This document shows positions 9,794 to 18,676 of a stretch of 64,000 nt of DNA, piece after piece. The position numbers were made by a program, and so were the translations under genes. Within the stretch, counting starts at the first letter, position 1. Each line of letters starts with the position of its first letter. The stretch is from CAWAMD01 sp963783045 (GTDB taxonomy: Bacteria; Actinomycetota; Nitriliruptoria; Nitriliruptorales; Nitriliruptoraceae): assembly GCA_963783045.1 (NCBI GenBank), contig CAWAMD010000009.1:310001-374000 (forward strand), read 5' to 3'. Below the pieces are notes generated by a model. It made no database searches, was not told the DNA's origin, and saw only the letters and a program-made list of their open reading frames with translations.

Positions 9794-9822
9794 ACCAAAA
9801 CCGTCGTATCCGGCGGGTTCGG
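9794..9822. repeat. palindromic repeat family 1, copy A
   Basis: Imperfect inverted repeat AACCGTCG-TATC-CGGCGGGTT flanked by CCAA/CGG. It shares the core and 4-base loop with the copy at 9866, 72 bp away, and with copies near 17.6, 39.7 and 47.1 kb. Confidence 0.65.
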
Positions 9823-9865
9823 TCGCGCTGCACCCTCTGCGCGCACCTTCGAGGCGTCCGCAGGG

Positions 9866-9894
9866 CCAGAACCCGTCGTATCCGGCGGGTTCGG
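9866..9894. repeat. palindromic repeat family 1, copy B
   Basis: Arms GAACCCGTCG and CGGCGGGTTC around loop TATC; the single mismatch would be a G-U pair in RNA on one strand. Confidence 0.7.
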
Positions 9895-10200
9895 TCACCG
9901 GCCCGGGACGCGGCGGCCAACCGGGCGCTTCCGCCGAAGCGCTTTCTCGCGCATGGTCGTCCTGGAGTGACCGCACGTGAGCAGTTGTCCATACCCGCAC
10001 CGGCGCAAGAGGGTTCGTTCTGCGCGCCCCCGCCAAAGCGCGGAGTTCCTTCGGGCCGCCCCAAGTCGACCTCCCCTACCTGCCGCGGATCGCGGCGTTG
10101 CTCGTCGTCGACGTAGAACCCCGCTACGACGACGACTCGCACCTTGCGCTCCGGGCGCAGGAACGCTTTCGATGCGACAAGGGACCTCCGAAACGGACCG

Positions 10201-10746
10201 TTAGTGATCCTCCAGGAGCTCCTGGATGGCTCGGATGGCGTCGCCGACCTGACCGCCGCTCAACCGCCCGGGCCCGAGCGGACCGGAGCGGTTCTCGCCG
10301 AGCGCCGGCAGAAGCGAGAGGGCACGGGCGACCTCCTCCGTCATCGCTGCGACCTGGCGGCGGGCTTCTGACCGTGCCACCGCGTCGTCATCGCCATCTG
10401 CGGCCAACGTGGATGCCTTCGCGGCATACCCAGCCGCACCGAGGGCGTGTGCTCCCATGTGTGCGACGGCGGCGGCTTGCTCGGCCGCGTAGGCCGCTGC
10501 CCTCGCCGCTGGTGTCGGCGCTTGGCGAGCAGCGGCACCGGCGTCTCCACCTCGATGTCTCAGCGCCTCCGCGACGTCGAGGTCGCCCGCAGCGAAGGAG
10601 CGGGTCTGATCGATCGCGGCTCGGACCCTGCCGTCGTCCGGCACGGCGTCCTCGAAGATGGCCACGACGTGCTCGGCGCAGTCGGCCGCCCACGACGCGA
10701 CGACGCGGCGATCATCGACGCTCAAGGTCTGCGGGGAGTGTGCCAT
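10201..10746 (-). CDS. Imm-5-like (putative immunity) domain protein
   Basis: An alanine-rich, all-helical protein of about 181 residues. The opening SVDDRRVVASWAADCAEHVV and repeated AxxAAxxAAxAAHMGAHALGAA helices match the imm-5-like domain family commonly annotated as putative immunity protein in actinobacteria. It stands alone: the neighbouring ABC gene is divergent and no polymorphic toxin is nearby. The ATG at 10746 was chosen because the conserved part begins ten residues later; a GTG at 10773 would add nine residues. Function is not established; the immunity label is by family only. Confidence 0.65.
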   Translation of the reverse strand: MAHSPQTLSVDDRRVVASWAADCAEHVVAIFEDAVPDDGRVRAAIDQTRSFAAGDLDVAEALRHRGGDAGAAARQAPTPAARAAAYAAEQAAAVAHMGAHALGAAGYAAKASTLAADGDDDAVARSEARRQVAAMTEEVARALSLLPALGENRSGPLGPGRLSGGQVGDAIRAIQELLEDH

Positions 10747-10847
10747 CGCGAGACCATTATGCGCTGAGGCCACCCCCCTCGTCGTCCGCGCAGCCGGCCC
10801 GTACAGTCAGCCTCGGAGCCGCAGGCGGGGTATCGTCACGCGTTCTG

Positions 10848-13800
10848 ATGCGTGCCCGACCGCTCCGCCCGCCGGACCTCCATGCACCCGGCGGGACCTC
10901 GTCCCGGCCGGTGGACCCGTCACGCCGGTTGGACTGGCGGCGGCTGCGGGGACGCCTGGCGGCGCTTACCCTGCTCGGCTCGGCGACGGGGGCGACCGCC
11001 TCCGCGGTCGGCTCGAAGGTCGCGGGGTGGCTCGCGGAGCGCCCGTCCGCCGGCCTGGTCTGGCTGCTCGCGCTGTGCCTCATCGGAGCCGCCGTGGTCG
11101 ACACGGCCGCCCGGTTCGGCTGGGCCGGTGTCGTCGCCCGCGCCGAGGGCCGGCTGCGTGCCGACCTGCTGACCGCTGCGATGCACCAGCCGCTGGCGGT
11201 GCTGTCCGAGCAGCCGGTGGGCGAGATCCTCGACCGTGTGGACGACGACACGCACGAGATCGGCGCGCTGATGCGGCGCCAGGCCTGGCACGCCATCCGC
11301 ACCGTCCTCGGATCGTTCCCGCTGTGGATCGTGGCCGGGCTGACCTGGTGGCCGGCGTTCGTCGCTCGTCCCGTTCTCCACCTGGGCCGCCGTGCGTGCG
11401 GTGCGGTCGCTGCTGGCTCCGCTGGCGGAGCGAAAGGTCGGCGAGGAGATGGCCTGGACCGACCACGCGGCGGTCATGGAGGAAGGGATCGCCGGCCGCG
11501 ACGACCTGCGCACCGCCCTCGGCCAGGCGTACCTGGTGAGGCGGTGCGCGGAGCTGGCGGCCGAGGTGCACCGACGCTTCGCCCTGGTCGTGGACTCGGA
11601 GAGCCGCATCACCAGACGTGCGGGCGTGCTGCTGCACGGCCTGCTCGCCGGGATGATCGTGCCCGGCATCGCGCTGGCCATCGGCGGCCGCCTGTCCACG
11701 GCGTCGCTCGTCACGCTGTTCCTCGTGACCTCCATGTTCGTGGGCCAGATCGCCGAGGTGGCGAACCATGTTCCGGAGCTCCAGGCCGGGCTGGGCGCCG
11801 TCATCCGGCTGCGCCAGCTGCTCGCGGTCGAGCCCGAGCCGCTCGGCGGTCGCGCCCTGCCTCCCGGGACGCCGACGATCGAGTTCCGGCACCTCACGTT
11901 CGCGTACGCCGACGGTCCGTTCTCGCTGCGCGACGTCGACCTCGTGGTACCGGCGGGCGCGACGTGCGCGCTGGTGGGGCGATCCGGGTCCGGCAAGACG
12001 ACGTTGGCGTCGCTGGTGTCGCGCGCGGTCGAACCTCCGCCAGGCGCCGTGTTCCTGGATGGCGTGGACGTGTGCGACCTCGACCTCGAGCTGCTCCGCG
12101 GGGACGTGGGTGTCGTCACCCAGCGCACCGAGATCCTCGCAGGCACGCTGGCACAGAACATCGCGTTGTTCCGAGACGTGCCCATCGAGGTGGTCGAGGC
12201 GGCGGCGGTCGAGCTCGACCTGACCGAGTGGATCGCCGGCCTGCCGGACGGGCTCGACACGCTGCTCGGTCCCGGCGGGACCAGCCTCTCGGCCGGAGAG
12301 GAGCAGCTCGTGGCGTTCGCGCGGTTGCTCGTGCGCGACGTCCGGGTGGTCGTGCTCGACGAGGCGACGGCACGGATGGATCCGGGCACGGAGGCGACCG
12401 TGGTCGCCGCCGCCGACCGCCTCCTGACCGGTCGAACCGGGCTGGTGATCGCGCACCGCCTGTCCACGACCGCCCGGGCCACCACGGTCGCGGTGCTGTC
12501 GGACGGTCGTGTCGTGCAGCACGGTCCGCGGGAGGAGCTGGCGAGCCGGCCCGGTCCGTTCCGCTCGCTGCTCGACGCCGCGGCCGTCGACGGGGAGCCC
12601 GACCACCCGGATGGTCCGGTCGCCGGGCCGGTGGGCAGCGTCCGCCGGACCGGTGCCGTGCCACCACCTCCGGGCCTCGAGCCGACCCCCAGCCTGGCTC
12701 GCGCGACGCTCAGCGCGTTGCTCGTCCAGCCGCGGTGGGGGCTCGCGGCCATGGGGCTGTTCCTCGGACACTCCCTGACCGGCGCGTACGGCGCGGGTAC
12801 GGGGTGGCTGTGGGGCCACGTCGTCGAGGGCCTCGACGCCGGCGGCCAGCCCTGGCTGCTGACGGCCCTGCTGGTGCTCTCGCTGCTGGCATCCCCGGTG
12901 CTGCTGGCGGTAGCGATCCGCCTGTATCCGCGGTGGTGGGTCGACGTGCTGCTGCGCGCTCGAACCTCGGTGCTCATCGGTCAGACCGGGCAACGCCGGC
13001 TCATCCGCACGCCGGCGGGAGAGGCGGTCGCCCGCGCGATGGACGCCGACCGGCTCGCCCGGTACGCCGACCGGTGGGTCGACTTCACCAACGGTCTGAT
13101 CATCGTCGCGGTGACCGCCGTGTTCGCCGGCACGCCGCTCGCGGGCGCGGTCCTGCTGGCCGTCATGGGTGTGTCGGCGGTGACGTCGACCGTCGGGCGG
13201 CCGCTCGCGGGCCGCTCCGCTGCTGCCGCCTCGGCCTCCCGGGCCCGGTTCGGCCGCGCGTTGGTGTCGGGGCTGGAGTCGATCCGCACGGTCAAGCTCG
13301 CCGCGGCAACGGCGGCAATCCACCAGCACCTGGGCGAGGTCGACCGCGACCGGGTCCGGGCCGAGGTCCGCGAGCACCGTGTGCAGGCGGTGCTGGACGG
13401 GGTGCCGAGCATCCTCGTCCAGGCGGGGGTCGTGGCCTCCTGGGGGGTCCTCGTGGTGGGCGGGTGGGACCTGGCCGCCACCCTGCTGGTCGCCGGCGCG
13501 GTGAACGGGTTCAGCTGGTTCGGGCGCGTCGCGGGGGCCGTGGTCACCGAGGCACCCGGCACGAACGCGTGGATGCGGGTCACGAGTCAGCTCGCCGGAG
13601 GTGGCGACCTGATGCACCTGCCGTCGGGTGTCGACCTGGTCCGGGGCACGGCGCCCGCGCCGGAGCGGGTCGCGCGCGTCCCGCTGGAGGAGCTGCGGCT
13701 GCACGACCTGACCGCCGTGCACGAGGACGGCACCATCGGGGTGCGCGGCGTCGACCTCTCGGTGCGTCGAGGCGAGCTCGTCCTGCTGGTCGGGCAGGTC

Positions 13801-14367
13801 GGGGCAGGCAAGTCCAGCCTGCTGAGCGCACTGGCGGGGCTGGTCGATCACCAGGGCGAGATCCGGTGGAACGGCACCAGCATCGACGACCCGCAGGGGT
13901 TCCTGCGCCCCGGTCAGGTCGCGCACGTCGCCCAGGTGCCGCGGGTGCTGTCGGGGACGTTCACCGACAACGTCCTGCTCGATCACCCGCAGCGGGAGGC
14001 CGATGGGGCGATGTTCGACGCCAGCCTCGCACCGGACATCGAGGCCGCCGGCGGTCCCCACGCGCTGGTGGGCCACCGCGGTCTGCGCCTGTCCGGTGGC
14101 CAGGTCCAGCGCCTCGCGCTCGCCCGCGCGTTGGCGACGGATGCCGAGCTGGTCCTCGCCGACGACGTCTCCTCGGCCCTCGACGCGGCCACCGAGCTCG
14201 AGCTGTGGTCCTCGCTGCGCAGGCGCGGCACGACGGTCATCGGAGCGACCTCGAAGCGGGCGGCGCTGGCACAGGCCGACCGGGTCGTCGTCCTCGCGCG
14301 CGGCGAGGTGGAGGCAATCGGGAGGTGGAAGGAGCTAGCCGGGTCCTACGGGTACCTGGCGGGCTAG
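10848..14367 (+). CDS. fused tandem ABC exporter (two TMD-NBD halves; one frameshift)
   Basis: About 1170 residues with the order TMD1-NBD1-TMD2-NBD2 typical of actinobacterial type IV exporters. NBD1: Walker A GRSGSGKTT, signature LSAGEEQLVAFAR, Walker B VVVLDEAT. NBD2: Walker A GQVGAGKSS, signature LSGGQVQRLALAR, Walker B ELVLADDVSSALD. The catalytic Glu is thus replaced by Asp in NBD2 and the signature is altered in NBD1; both fall in the same composite ATP site, so one consensus and one degenerate site are predicted. The N-terminal part (ATG 10848) and the rest are one base out of frame; the shift lies at about 11363-11372, between WWPAFV and LVPFSTWAAVRAV. Substrate unknown. Confidence 0.85.
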
Positions 14368-14543
14368 GGAAGCGCGTGACCGAGCAGGCCATGGAGATCG
14401 TGCGTGCCAGAGACCCGGGGACGACCTCATGGAGTCCCTCTTGGCCACCGCCACCATAGCCACACAGGGAAGGAGCCCGGTGCACGCCCGGCCGACATCG
14501 GCCAGTCCGGCCAGGAGCAGTGGCATGTTCTGGCCGATCTCGA

Positions 14544-15545
14544 TCATGCCGCCCTGGTCGGCAGGCCGATTGCACGCTTGACGGCCCGTAGGGTCCGCGA
14601 GCAGGAGTCGCGGGCCCGTTCTGCGCCGGCGGCCAGGATGCGGTCGAGCTCGACCGCCTCGTTCGAGAGCTCGAGGAAGCGCGCTCGCGGCCGTTCGAAC
14701 CGGTCGACGAGGAGGTCGGCGAGGCGACGCTTGACCTTGCCGTAGCGCACCCCGCCCGCGCGGTAGTGGTCCGCGAGCGCTGCAGACTCCGCAGGGTCCG
14801 CGACGAGCGAGAACAGACGGAACAGCACGTCGGTGTGGGGATCCTTCGACGCATGGACCGGCCGCGAGTCGGTCACGATCGATGCCACAGCGCTGCGGAT
14901 GTCGTCCGGCGGCGCGAGGATCGGGATCGTGTTGCCGTAGCTCTTGCTCATCTTGCGCCCGTCCGTGCCGGGCACGGTCATGGTGGCCACGTCGATGTGC
15001 GGGTCAGGGACGACGAGCACGTCGCCGTAGCGGCCGTTGAACGCGCCGGCGATGCCGCGGGCGATCTCCAGATGCTGCTTCTGGTCGAAGCCGACCGGCA
15101 CCAGCTCGCCGGCCGGGGCGAGGATGTCGGCGGCCATCAGCAGCGGGTAGCCGTACAGGCCCAGGTTCACCCCGACATCCGGGTCGAGTCCTCGCTGCTC
15201 GTTGGCTGCCACGGCCGCCTTGTAGGCGTGCGCACGGTTGAGCAGCCCCTTCGCGGTCACCGCGGCCAGGATCTGTGTCAGCTCGCAGACCTCCGGCACG
15301 TCCGACTGCCGGTAGAGCACGGTCTGGGCGGGGTCGAGCCCGAGGGCGAGGAGCGTCGCCGAGACCCCGACGCTGGCGGTCCGCAGCCGGTCCGGATCGG
15401 GGCCGGCGTTGAGCGCGTGGTAGTCCGCGACGAAGTAGTAGGCCTCGTGCTCGAGGGCGAGGTCCAGCGCCGGCCGGATCATGCCCAGGTAGTTGCCCAG
15501 GTGGATGGTGCCGGTCGGTTGGATGCCGCTGACGACGCGGGCCAT
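14544..15545 (-). CDS. trpS: tryptophanyl-tRNA synthetase
   Basis: Charges tRNA-Trp with tryptophan in the cytoplasm. 333 residues, normal for the short bacterial form. Class I motifs are intact: TIHLGNYLG (HIGH box, near residue 13) and GRKMSKSYGN (KMSKS loop). FVADYHALN and GYPLLMAADILAPAG are also typical. The ATG at 15545 has a CAAGGAGATC site. The gene is preceded on the same strand by a leader peptide rich in Trp codons and a terminator-like hairpin, indicating regulation by tryptophan supply. It converges with the ABC exporter gene, separated by 176 bp without recognisable features. Confidence 0.97.
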   Translation of the reverse strand: MARVVSGIQPTGTIHLGNYLGMIRPALDLALEHEAYYFVADYHALNAGPDPDRLRTASVGVSATLLALGLDPAQTVLYRQSDVPEVCELTQILAAVTAKGLLNRAHAYKAAVAANEQRGLDPDVGVNLGLYGYPLLMAADILAPAGELVPVGFDQKQHLEIARGIAGAFNGRYGDVLVVPDPHIDVATMTVPGTDGRKMSKSYGNTIPILAPPDDIRSAVASIVTDSRPVHASKDPHTDVLFRLFSLVADPAESAALADHYRAGGVRYGKVKRRLADLLVDRFERPRARFLELSNEAVELDRILAAGAERARDSCSRTLRAVKRAIGLPTRAA

Positions 15546-15583
15546 GACGATCTCCTTGGGTCAGGACCGCCACGGCAGGCACC

Positions 15584-15608
15584 AGAAAGGCCGCCTCACC
15601 GGGCGGCC
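15584..15608 (-). terminator. attenuator terminator hairpin upstream of trpS
   Basis: On the transcript strand GGCCGCC-CGGTGA-GGCGGCC forms a 7-bp GC stem followed by TTTCT. The 5' arm is also complementary to GGCGGCC at 15646-15652 inside the leader ORF, which gives an alternative antiterminator pairing. Position and mutual exclusion are those of a classic attenuator. Confidence 0.7.
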
Positions 15609-15630
15609 GCGGATGTCTACGAGGTGCAGA

Positions 15631-15690
15631 TCACGTGCTCGATCGGGCCGCCGACGACGGCCACCACCAGACACGGATCAGGGACTGCAC
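15631..15690 (-). CDS. trp leader peptide (three consecutive Trp codons)
   Basis: A 19-codon open frame on the trpS strand: GTG at 15690, then QSLIRVWWWPSSAARSST and TGA. Three adjacent TGG codons (15661-15669) lie just ahead of the antiterminator arm (15646-15652). Ribosome stalling at the Trp codons would leave that arm free to pair with the terminator arm and let transcription reach trpS; a ribosome at the stop codon would cover it. A -10-like CATACT lies about seven bases before the GTG, so the transcript could be leaderless. No strong Shine-Dalgarno is visible. Confidence 0.7.
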   Translation of the reverse strand: MQSLIRVWWWPSSAARSST

Positions 15691-16054
15691 GTCCGCAGTA
15701 TGCCACGAGCCGAGGAAAGGCGCGCTCCCATGCTGACCGCAACGGCGCAGCCACACCGGCCAAGCGGGAAACGATCGCACCCTCCCGTTCGGGGCCGCCT
15801 CGACTGGACCGCCATGTCGCGTGGCCGGCCAGTTCGACGACCGGACGACAGCGGGGCGTCGCGGTCAGATCCTGGTTCTCGGCGGGGCGGTAGTCAGCCA
15901 AGTCGTCAGCCAACGGGAGGGCTTCCGTGGCCCATGATGGATGCCGATGGACGTCACCCCGCGACGGCGGGCCCGATCTCGATGTTGCCCACAGGTGCCG
16001 CGCGTCACCGCCGGCGCGAGCCTCCCGGGCGTACCCCGTGCGGAGGAGGAAGCC
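15691..16054. other. 364-bp stretch between trpS leader and DUF433 gene
   Basis: Holds the divergent promoters of the trpS leader and the DUF433 antitoxin gene. The open frames here lack ribosome sites and recognisable homology, and I see no repeat. Confidence 0.5.
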
Positions 16055-16285
16055 ATGACGTTCGAGCGCATCACCACGGATCCTGCCGTGATGGGCGGCG
16101 TGCCGTGCATCCGCGGACTGCGCGTCCCGGTGGCAACGGTTGTGGGGATGGTCGCCGACGGCATGACCACGGCCGAGATCCTCGACGAGTACCCGTACCT
16201 CGAGGCCGAGGACATCCCGGCGGCCCTCCGGTACGCGGCCGAGGCGGTCCGTGAGCGCGAGCTGCCGCTGCGCACGGCCGGGTGA
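16055..16285 (+). CDS. DUF433 antitoxin
   Basis: 76 residues, opening MTFERITTDPAVMGGVPCIR and continuing LRVPVATVVGMVADGMTTAEILDEYP in short segments, the DUF433 pattern (winged-helix-like antitoxins). The ATG has a near-perfect CGGAGGAGGA site seven bases upstream. DUF433 genes are typically followed by a DUF5615 PIN-like toxin, as here. It appears intact although its partner toxin is not. Confidence 0.88.
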   Translation: MTFERITTDPAVMGGVPCIRGLRVPVATVVGMVADGMTTAEILDEYPYLEAEDIPAALRYAAEAVRERELPLRTAG

Positions 16286-16541
16286 GGTCCTGGTCGACGC
16301 GAGCCTCTCGCCGAGCGTGGTGAGCTGGCTGAACGGCGCCGGTCACGCCGCCGTGCATGTCGGTGACGTCCTGCCGTTGAACGCTCCCGACGATGTCGTG
16401 TTCGACGCGGCCGTCGAGCAGCAGCGCGTCATCGTCACGGCCGACACCGACTTCGGTGAGATCCTCGTGCGTCGAGGGTCGTCTGGATCGTGGCGTGGCC
16501 GGCGTAGCAGCTCACGAGGAAGATCGGCACGCGGGACGTGA
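16251..16541 (+). pseudogene. DUF5615 PIN-like toxin, truncated and probably frameshifted
   Basis: The frame contains EVLVDASLSPSVVSWLNGAG and RVIVTADTDFGEILVRRGSS, the first two conserved acidic motifs of DUF5615 PIN-like toxins. The natural start would be the GTG at 16282 overlapping the antitoxin stop (GTGA), but it is out of frame by one base; the in-frame start is a GTG at 16251. After RRGSS the sequence loses similarity and the C-terminal third (about 40 residues) is missing, replaced by a DUF6429 remnant. Likely an inactivated toxin. Confidence 0.65.
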
Positions 16542-16666
16542 GCAGCGGGCTCATCGGCGACCCCAAGTCCAAGGCCAAGTCCGTGACCCTGACCGACGAG
16601 GGCGCTCAGCTTGCCGAGCGGCTCTTCATGAAGATGTTCGGCGTCGAGGACGCGGACGTCCGCTGA
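16538..16666 (+). pseudogene. DUF6429-like C-terminal fragment
   Basis: A 42-codon frame containing GDPKSKAKSVTLTDEGAQLA and ERLFMKMFG, resembling the C-terminal part of DUF6429 proteins. The N-terminal half is absent and the fragment abuts the truncated DUF5615 gene, so it is probably a recombination remnant. Identification rests on a short match recalled from the family and is tentative. Confidence 0.4.
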
Positions 16667-16766
16667 TGTCGGACCCGCCTGCGTTGCCCCCGCGCCGTGG
16701 CGGCATCGCCGTCATGTAACGAGGCGGGTACAGACCAGTCGCTGGTTCTGGCGGCCATCGCGGAAG

Positions 16767-16784
16767 TGATGTAGGGTTACATCA
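16767..16784. promoter_or_regulatory. operator palindrome at VapB start
   Basis: Perfect inverted repeat TGATGTA-GGGT-TACATCA ending on the A of the antitoxin ATG. Position and symmetry fit autorepression by a dimeric ribbon-helix-helix antitoxin. Confidence 0.65.
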
Positions 16785-17038
16785 TGAGCCACCGAACCCA
16801 GATCACTCTCACAGACGAGCAGTACGAGCGACTGCGATCCGAGTCCGAACGCACCGGGCTCGGACTGGCCGAGCTGGTCCGTCGCGCGGTGGACCGCTCC
16901 TACGGGTCGACCCTGCACGACGCGATCGTCGAGGGACTCGACGCCAGCTTCGCGGCATGGTCCGACCAGGACGAGGACGGCGCCGCGTACGTCGAGGGGA
17001 TTCGCCGAGGTATGGCCCGGCGGCTTGCCGACGTATGA
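16784..17038 (+). CDS. VapB-type ribbon-helix-helix antitoxin
   Basis: 84 residues. The N-terminus SHRTQITLTDEQYERLRSES is a ribbon-helix-helix (CopG/Arc-like) DNA-binding motif; the acidic C-terminus (SDQDEDGAAYVEGIRRGM) would wrap the toxin. It overlaps the VapC start by 4 bp. A perfect palindrome overlaps its start codon. Expected role: neutralise the PIN toxin and repress the operon. Confidence 0.9.
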   Translation: MSHRTQITLTDEQYERLRSESERTGLGLAELVRRAVDRSYGSTLHDAIVEGLDASFAAWSDQDEDGAAYVEGIRRGMARRLADV

Positions 17039-17415
17039 CGATCGTGGTGGACACCTCGGTGCTCATCGACCACCTCCGCGGGGACGAACGAGCCCACCGG
17101 ACACTTCGTGCCGCAGCCGACGATGGCGAACGCCTCGTGGCGTCGGTGGTCACCAAGGTCGAGATCCTGGCCGGGATGCGCGCCGACGAGGAGCCCAGCA
17201 CCCGCCGGCTGATGCGGGTCCTGGACTGGATCCCTGTTGACAACGTCATCGCCGAGCAGGCCGGGCAGCTCGCCAACCGCTACTTACGAAGCCACCCGGG
17301 CGTGGACCCCGTCGACTACATCATCGCCGCCACGACACGCACCCTCGACGCGGCGCTGTGGACACGCAACGTCAAGCACTTCCCCATGATCGTTGGCCTG
17401 ACCCCGCCCTACTGA
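17035..17415 (+). CDS. VapC-family PIN-domain toxin ribonuclease
   Basis: 126 residues with the PIN-domain acidic residues in place: VVDTSVLIDHLRGD at the N-terminus, TKVEILAGMR, and the later VDPVDYIIAATTRTLDAALW followed by TRNVKHFPMI. Members cleave RNA, often tRNA or rRNA, when freed from VapB. ATGA overlap with the antitoxin gene. All key residues are present, so this pair looks functional, in contrast to the broken toxins on either side. Confidence 0.92.
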   Translation: MTIVVDTSVLIDHLRGDERAHRTLRAAADDGERLVASVVTKVEILAGMRADEEPSTRRLMRVLDWIPVDNVIAEQAGQLANRYLRSHPGVDPVDYIIAATTRTLDAALWTRNVKHFPMIVGLTPPY

Positions 17416-17594
17416 ACAGGCGCCTCGCTCGTGTGATCAGCTCGGATCAGATCGCCCGCTGCTATCGCGCGGCTCTCGACGTGAACGAACGGCGGTTCTG
17501 GCGAGCGCTTCCGACTCATCGATCAGCAGCAGCCGCGAGTCGACCCCGTAACGGTGGAGACCGGCGGGTCTGATCCCCCATCACGACGTCCTGA

Positions 17595-17622
17595 CGGAAA
17601 CCGTCGTACCCGACGGTTTCCG
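17595..17622. repeat. palindromic repeat family 1, copy C (perfect)
   Basis: Perfect 12-bp arms CGGAAACCGTCG and CGACGGTTTCCG around loop TACC. Located in the gene-poor stretch after vapC. Confidence 0.75.
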
Positions 17623-17666
17623 TGCCATCGCGGTGTGCAGCGGATCGCTGAAGGGGCCTGGCGCGT

Positions 17667-17694
17667 CAGAAACTGTCGCATGCGACGGTTTCTG
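17667..17694. repeat. palindromic repeat family 1, copy D
   Basis: Arms CAGAAACTGTCG and CGACGGTTTCTG around loop CATG; the single non-complementary position would be G-U in RNA. Confidence 0.75.
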
Positions 17695-17996
17695 TCACGG
17701 CCGGCGACCGGATCAGATCGCCCTATACAGATCGTCTCGGCTGACTGCCGCGCGGCGCGTAACAGGGGTCCGTCGTCAGAGTGCCTCAGCAACGACGGCG
17801 GCGAGCTCCCGATCGGGGACACGTGACGCTTGTAGACCGGGCTGGTCGGGACCTGCGCGAGCCCGCAGGCGATGCCGACGAGATGGTCGTCGCTGCGGAC
17901 CGCCGCCTTGTGCCAGGACGCCAGCTACCGCGGTGGCGCGGCGACTCGTTCGTGCCCGCGAGTCGCTGACAGCCATGCTGAAGCCAGTGCCATCGA

Positions 17997-18543
17997 TCAT
18001 GCGGTCGTCCAGTCCTCGGGTGCGCCGGCCGGCTCGATGAACTCGGGCCCGTCGAGGTTGCTCGGGTAGATCACCAGGTTCGCCTCCGGCCACCGTCGCG
18101 CCGAGGGTACGAGCAGACCCGACATGCCAAGCCATGAGCAGGCCGAACCGATCAGCTGGCAGGCCGCGTGGTCGCTGCTCTCGATGTCCTCGCGCGTGGC
18201 TCGGACACCGGCCAGCCGCTCCTCGGTCCGAAGATCTACGACGCGCTCGAGGTGGAGGGGGCTCGCCGAGCTGGAACCGGCCGGTGGGGTTGTTCACCGC
18301 CATCAGGTGCGCCCCTTCGGCCCCTGCCGTCTCACGTTCCACCGAGCTGTAGATGGCTGCGACCCCGGGAGGGTTCCATCGGGCTCCGAGCGTGTTCTCC
18401 CTCACGAAGTCGGTGGCCGTCGCACGGTCCTGCCCAGGTCGAAGGACCAGGACGCGGTACGTCGTGACCGTGCCCAGGTCGATCTAGGCATCCTCGATGG
18501 CGTCCAGCGTGGGAGTGTCTGGGAGCTCAGGTCGGTCCGGCAT
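17997..18543 (-). pseudogene. RES-domain toxin gene, interrupted
   Basis: Read on the minus strand from ATG 18543 the protein begins MPDRPELPDTPTLDAIEDA, then TAG, then continues in frame with TTYRVLVLRPGQ and RENTLGARWNPPGVAAIYSS, a typical RES-domain core with Arg/Glu residues. After VNNPTGRFQLGE an extra base in the C5 run (18257-18261) shifts the frame; the tail then reads PLHLERVVDLRTEERLAGVR to WPEANLVIYPSNLDG and TGA. RES toxins degrade NAD+ and pair with Xre/MbcA antitoxins. The frameshift may be a read error, but the TAG near the start suggests real loss. The antitoxin at 18677 is divergent, whereas such pairs are usually co-directional. Confidence 0.7.
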
Positions 18544-18597
18544 GATCCGTGTCGTCTTGAATGTTTACGGGAATAGTATGTTCTCGGGATGCTTCTG

Positions 18598-18626
18598 TTG
18601 ATGACTACGTAACGGTTGTGTACCCT
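18598..18626 (+). promoter_or_regulatory. candidate promoter of the Xre antitoxin
   Basis: TTGATG, 17-base spacer, TACCCT, 50 bp before the antitoxin ATG. The surrounding 130 bp are noticeably AT-richer than the rest of the window, and a -10-like TACTAT faces the opposite way for the RES gene. Confidence 0.45.
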
Positions 18627-18676
18627 AGCAGGAGATCTTCGCCCCAGGACGTGATCGAAGACCGGGAGGTGAGCTG

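Larger units (their letters stand above)
9584..10200. other. 617-bp gene-poor stretch upstream of MoxR
   Basis: Between the MoxR start and the stop of the Imm-5-like gene I find no open frame with coding character. It must hold the promoter of the MoxR operon; no clear -35/-10 pair was identified. It contains two copies of the 4-base-loop palindrome family at 9794 and 9866. Confidence 0.6.

Noticed and set aside
11080..14076. 998-codon minus-strand frame opposite the ABC exporter
   Set aside because: Shadow frame: no ribosome site or motifs, while the plus strand encodes two full NBDs.
15617..15913. 98-codon minus-strand frame upstream of trpS
   Set aside because: No homology or ribosome site; it covers the attenuator region where the short Trp leader frame explains the sequence better.
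17776..17996. Continuation of the RES reading frame downstream of its stop
   Set aside because: The piece before 17997 is out of the corrected frame and matches no family I recognise.
18484..18486. In-frame stop in the RES gene considered as recoding
   Set aside because: It is TAG, not TGA, and the gene has a further frameshift; decay or error is simpler.
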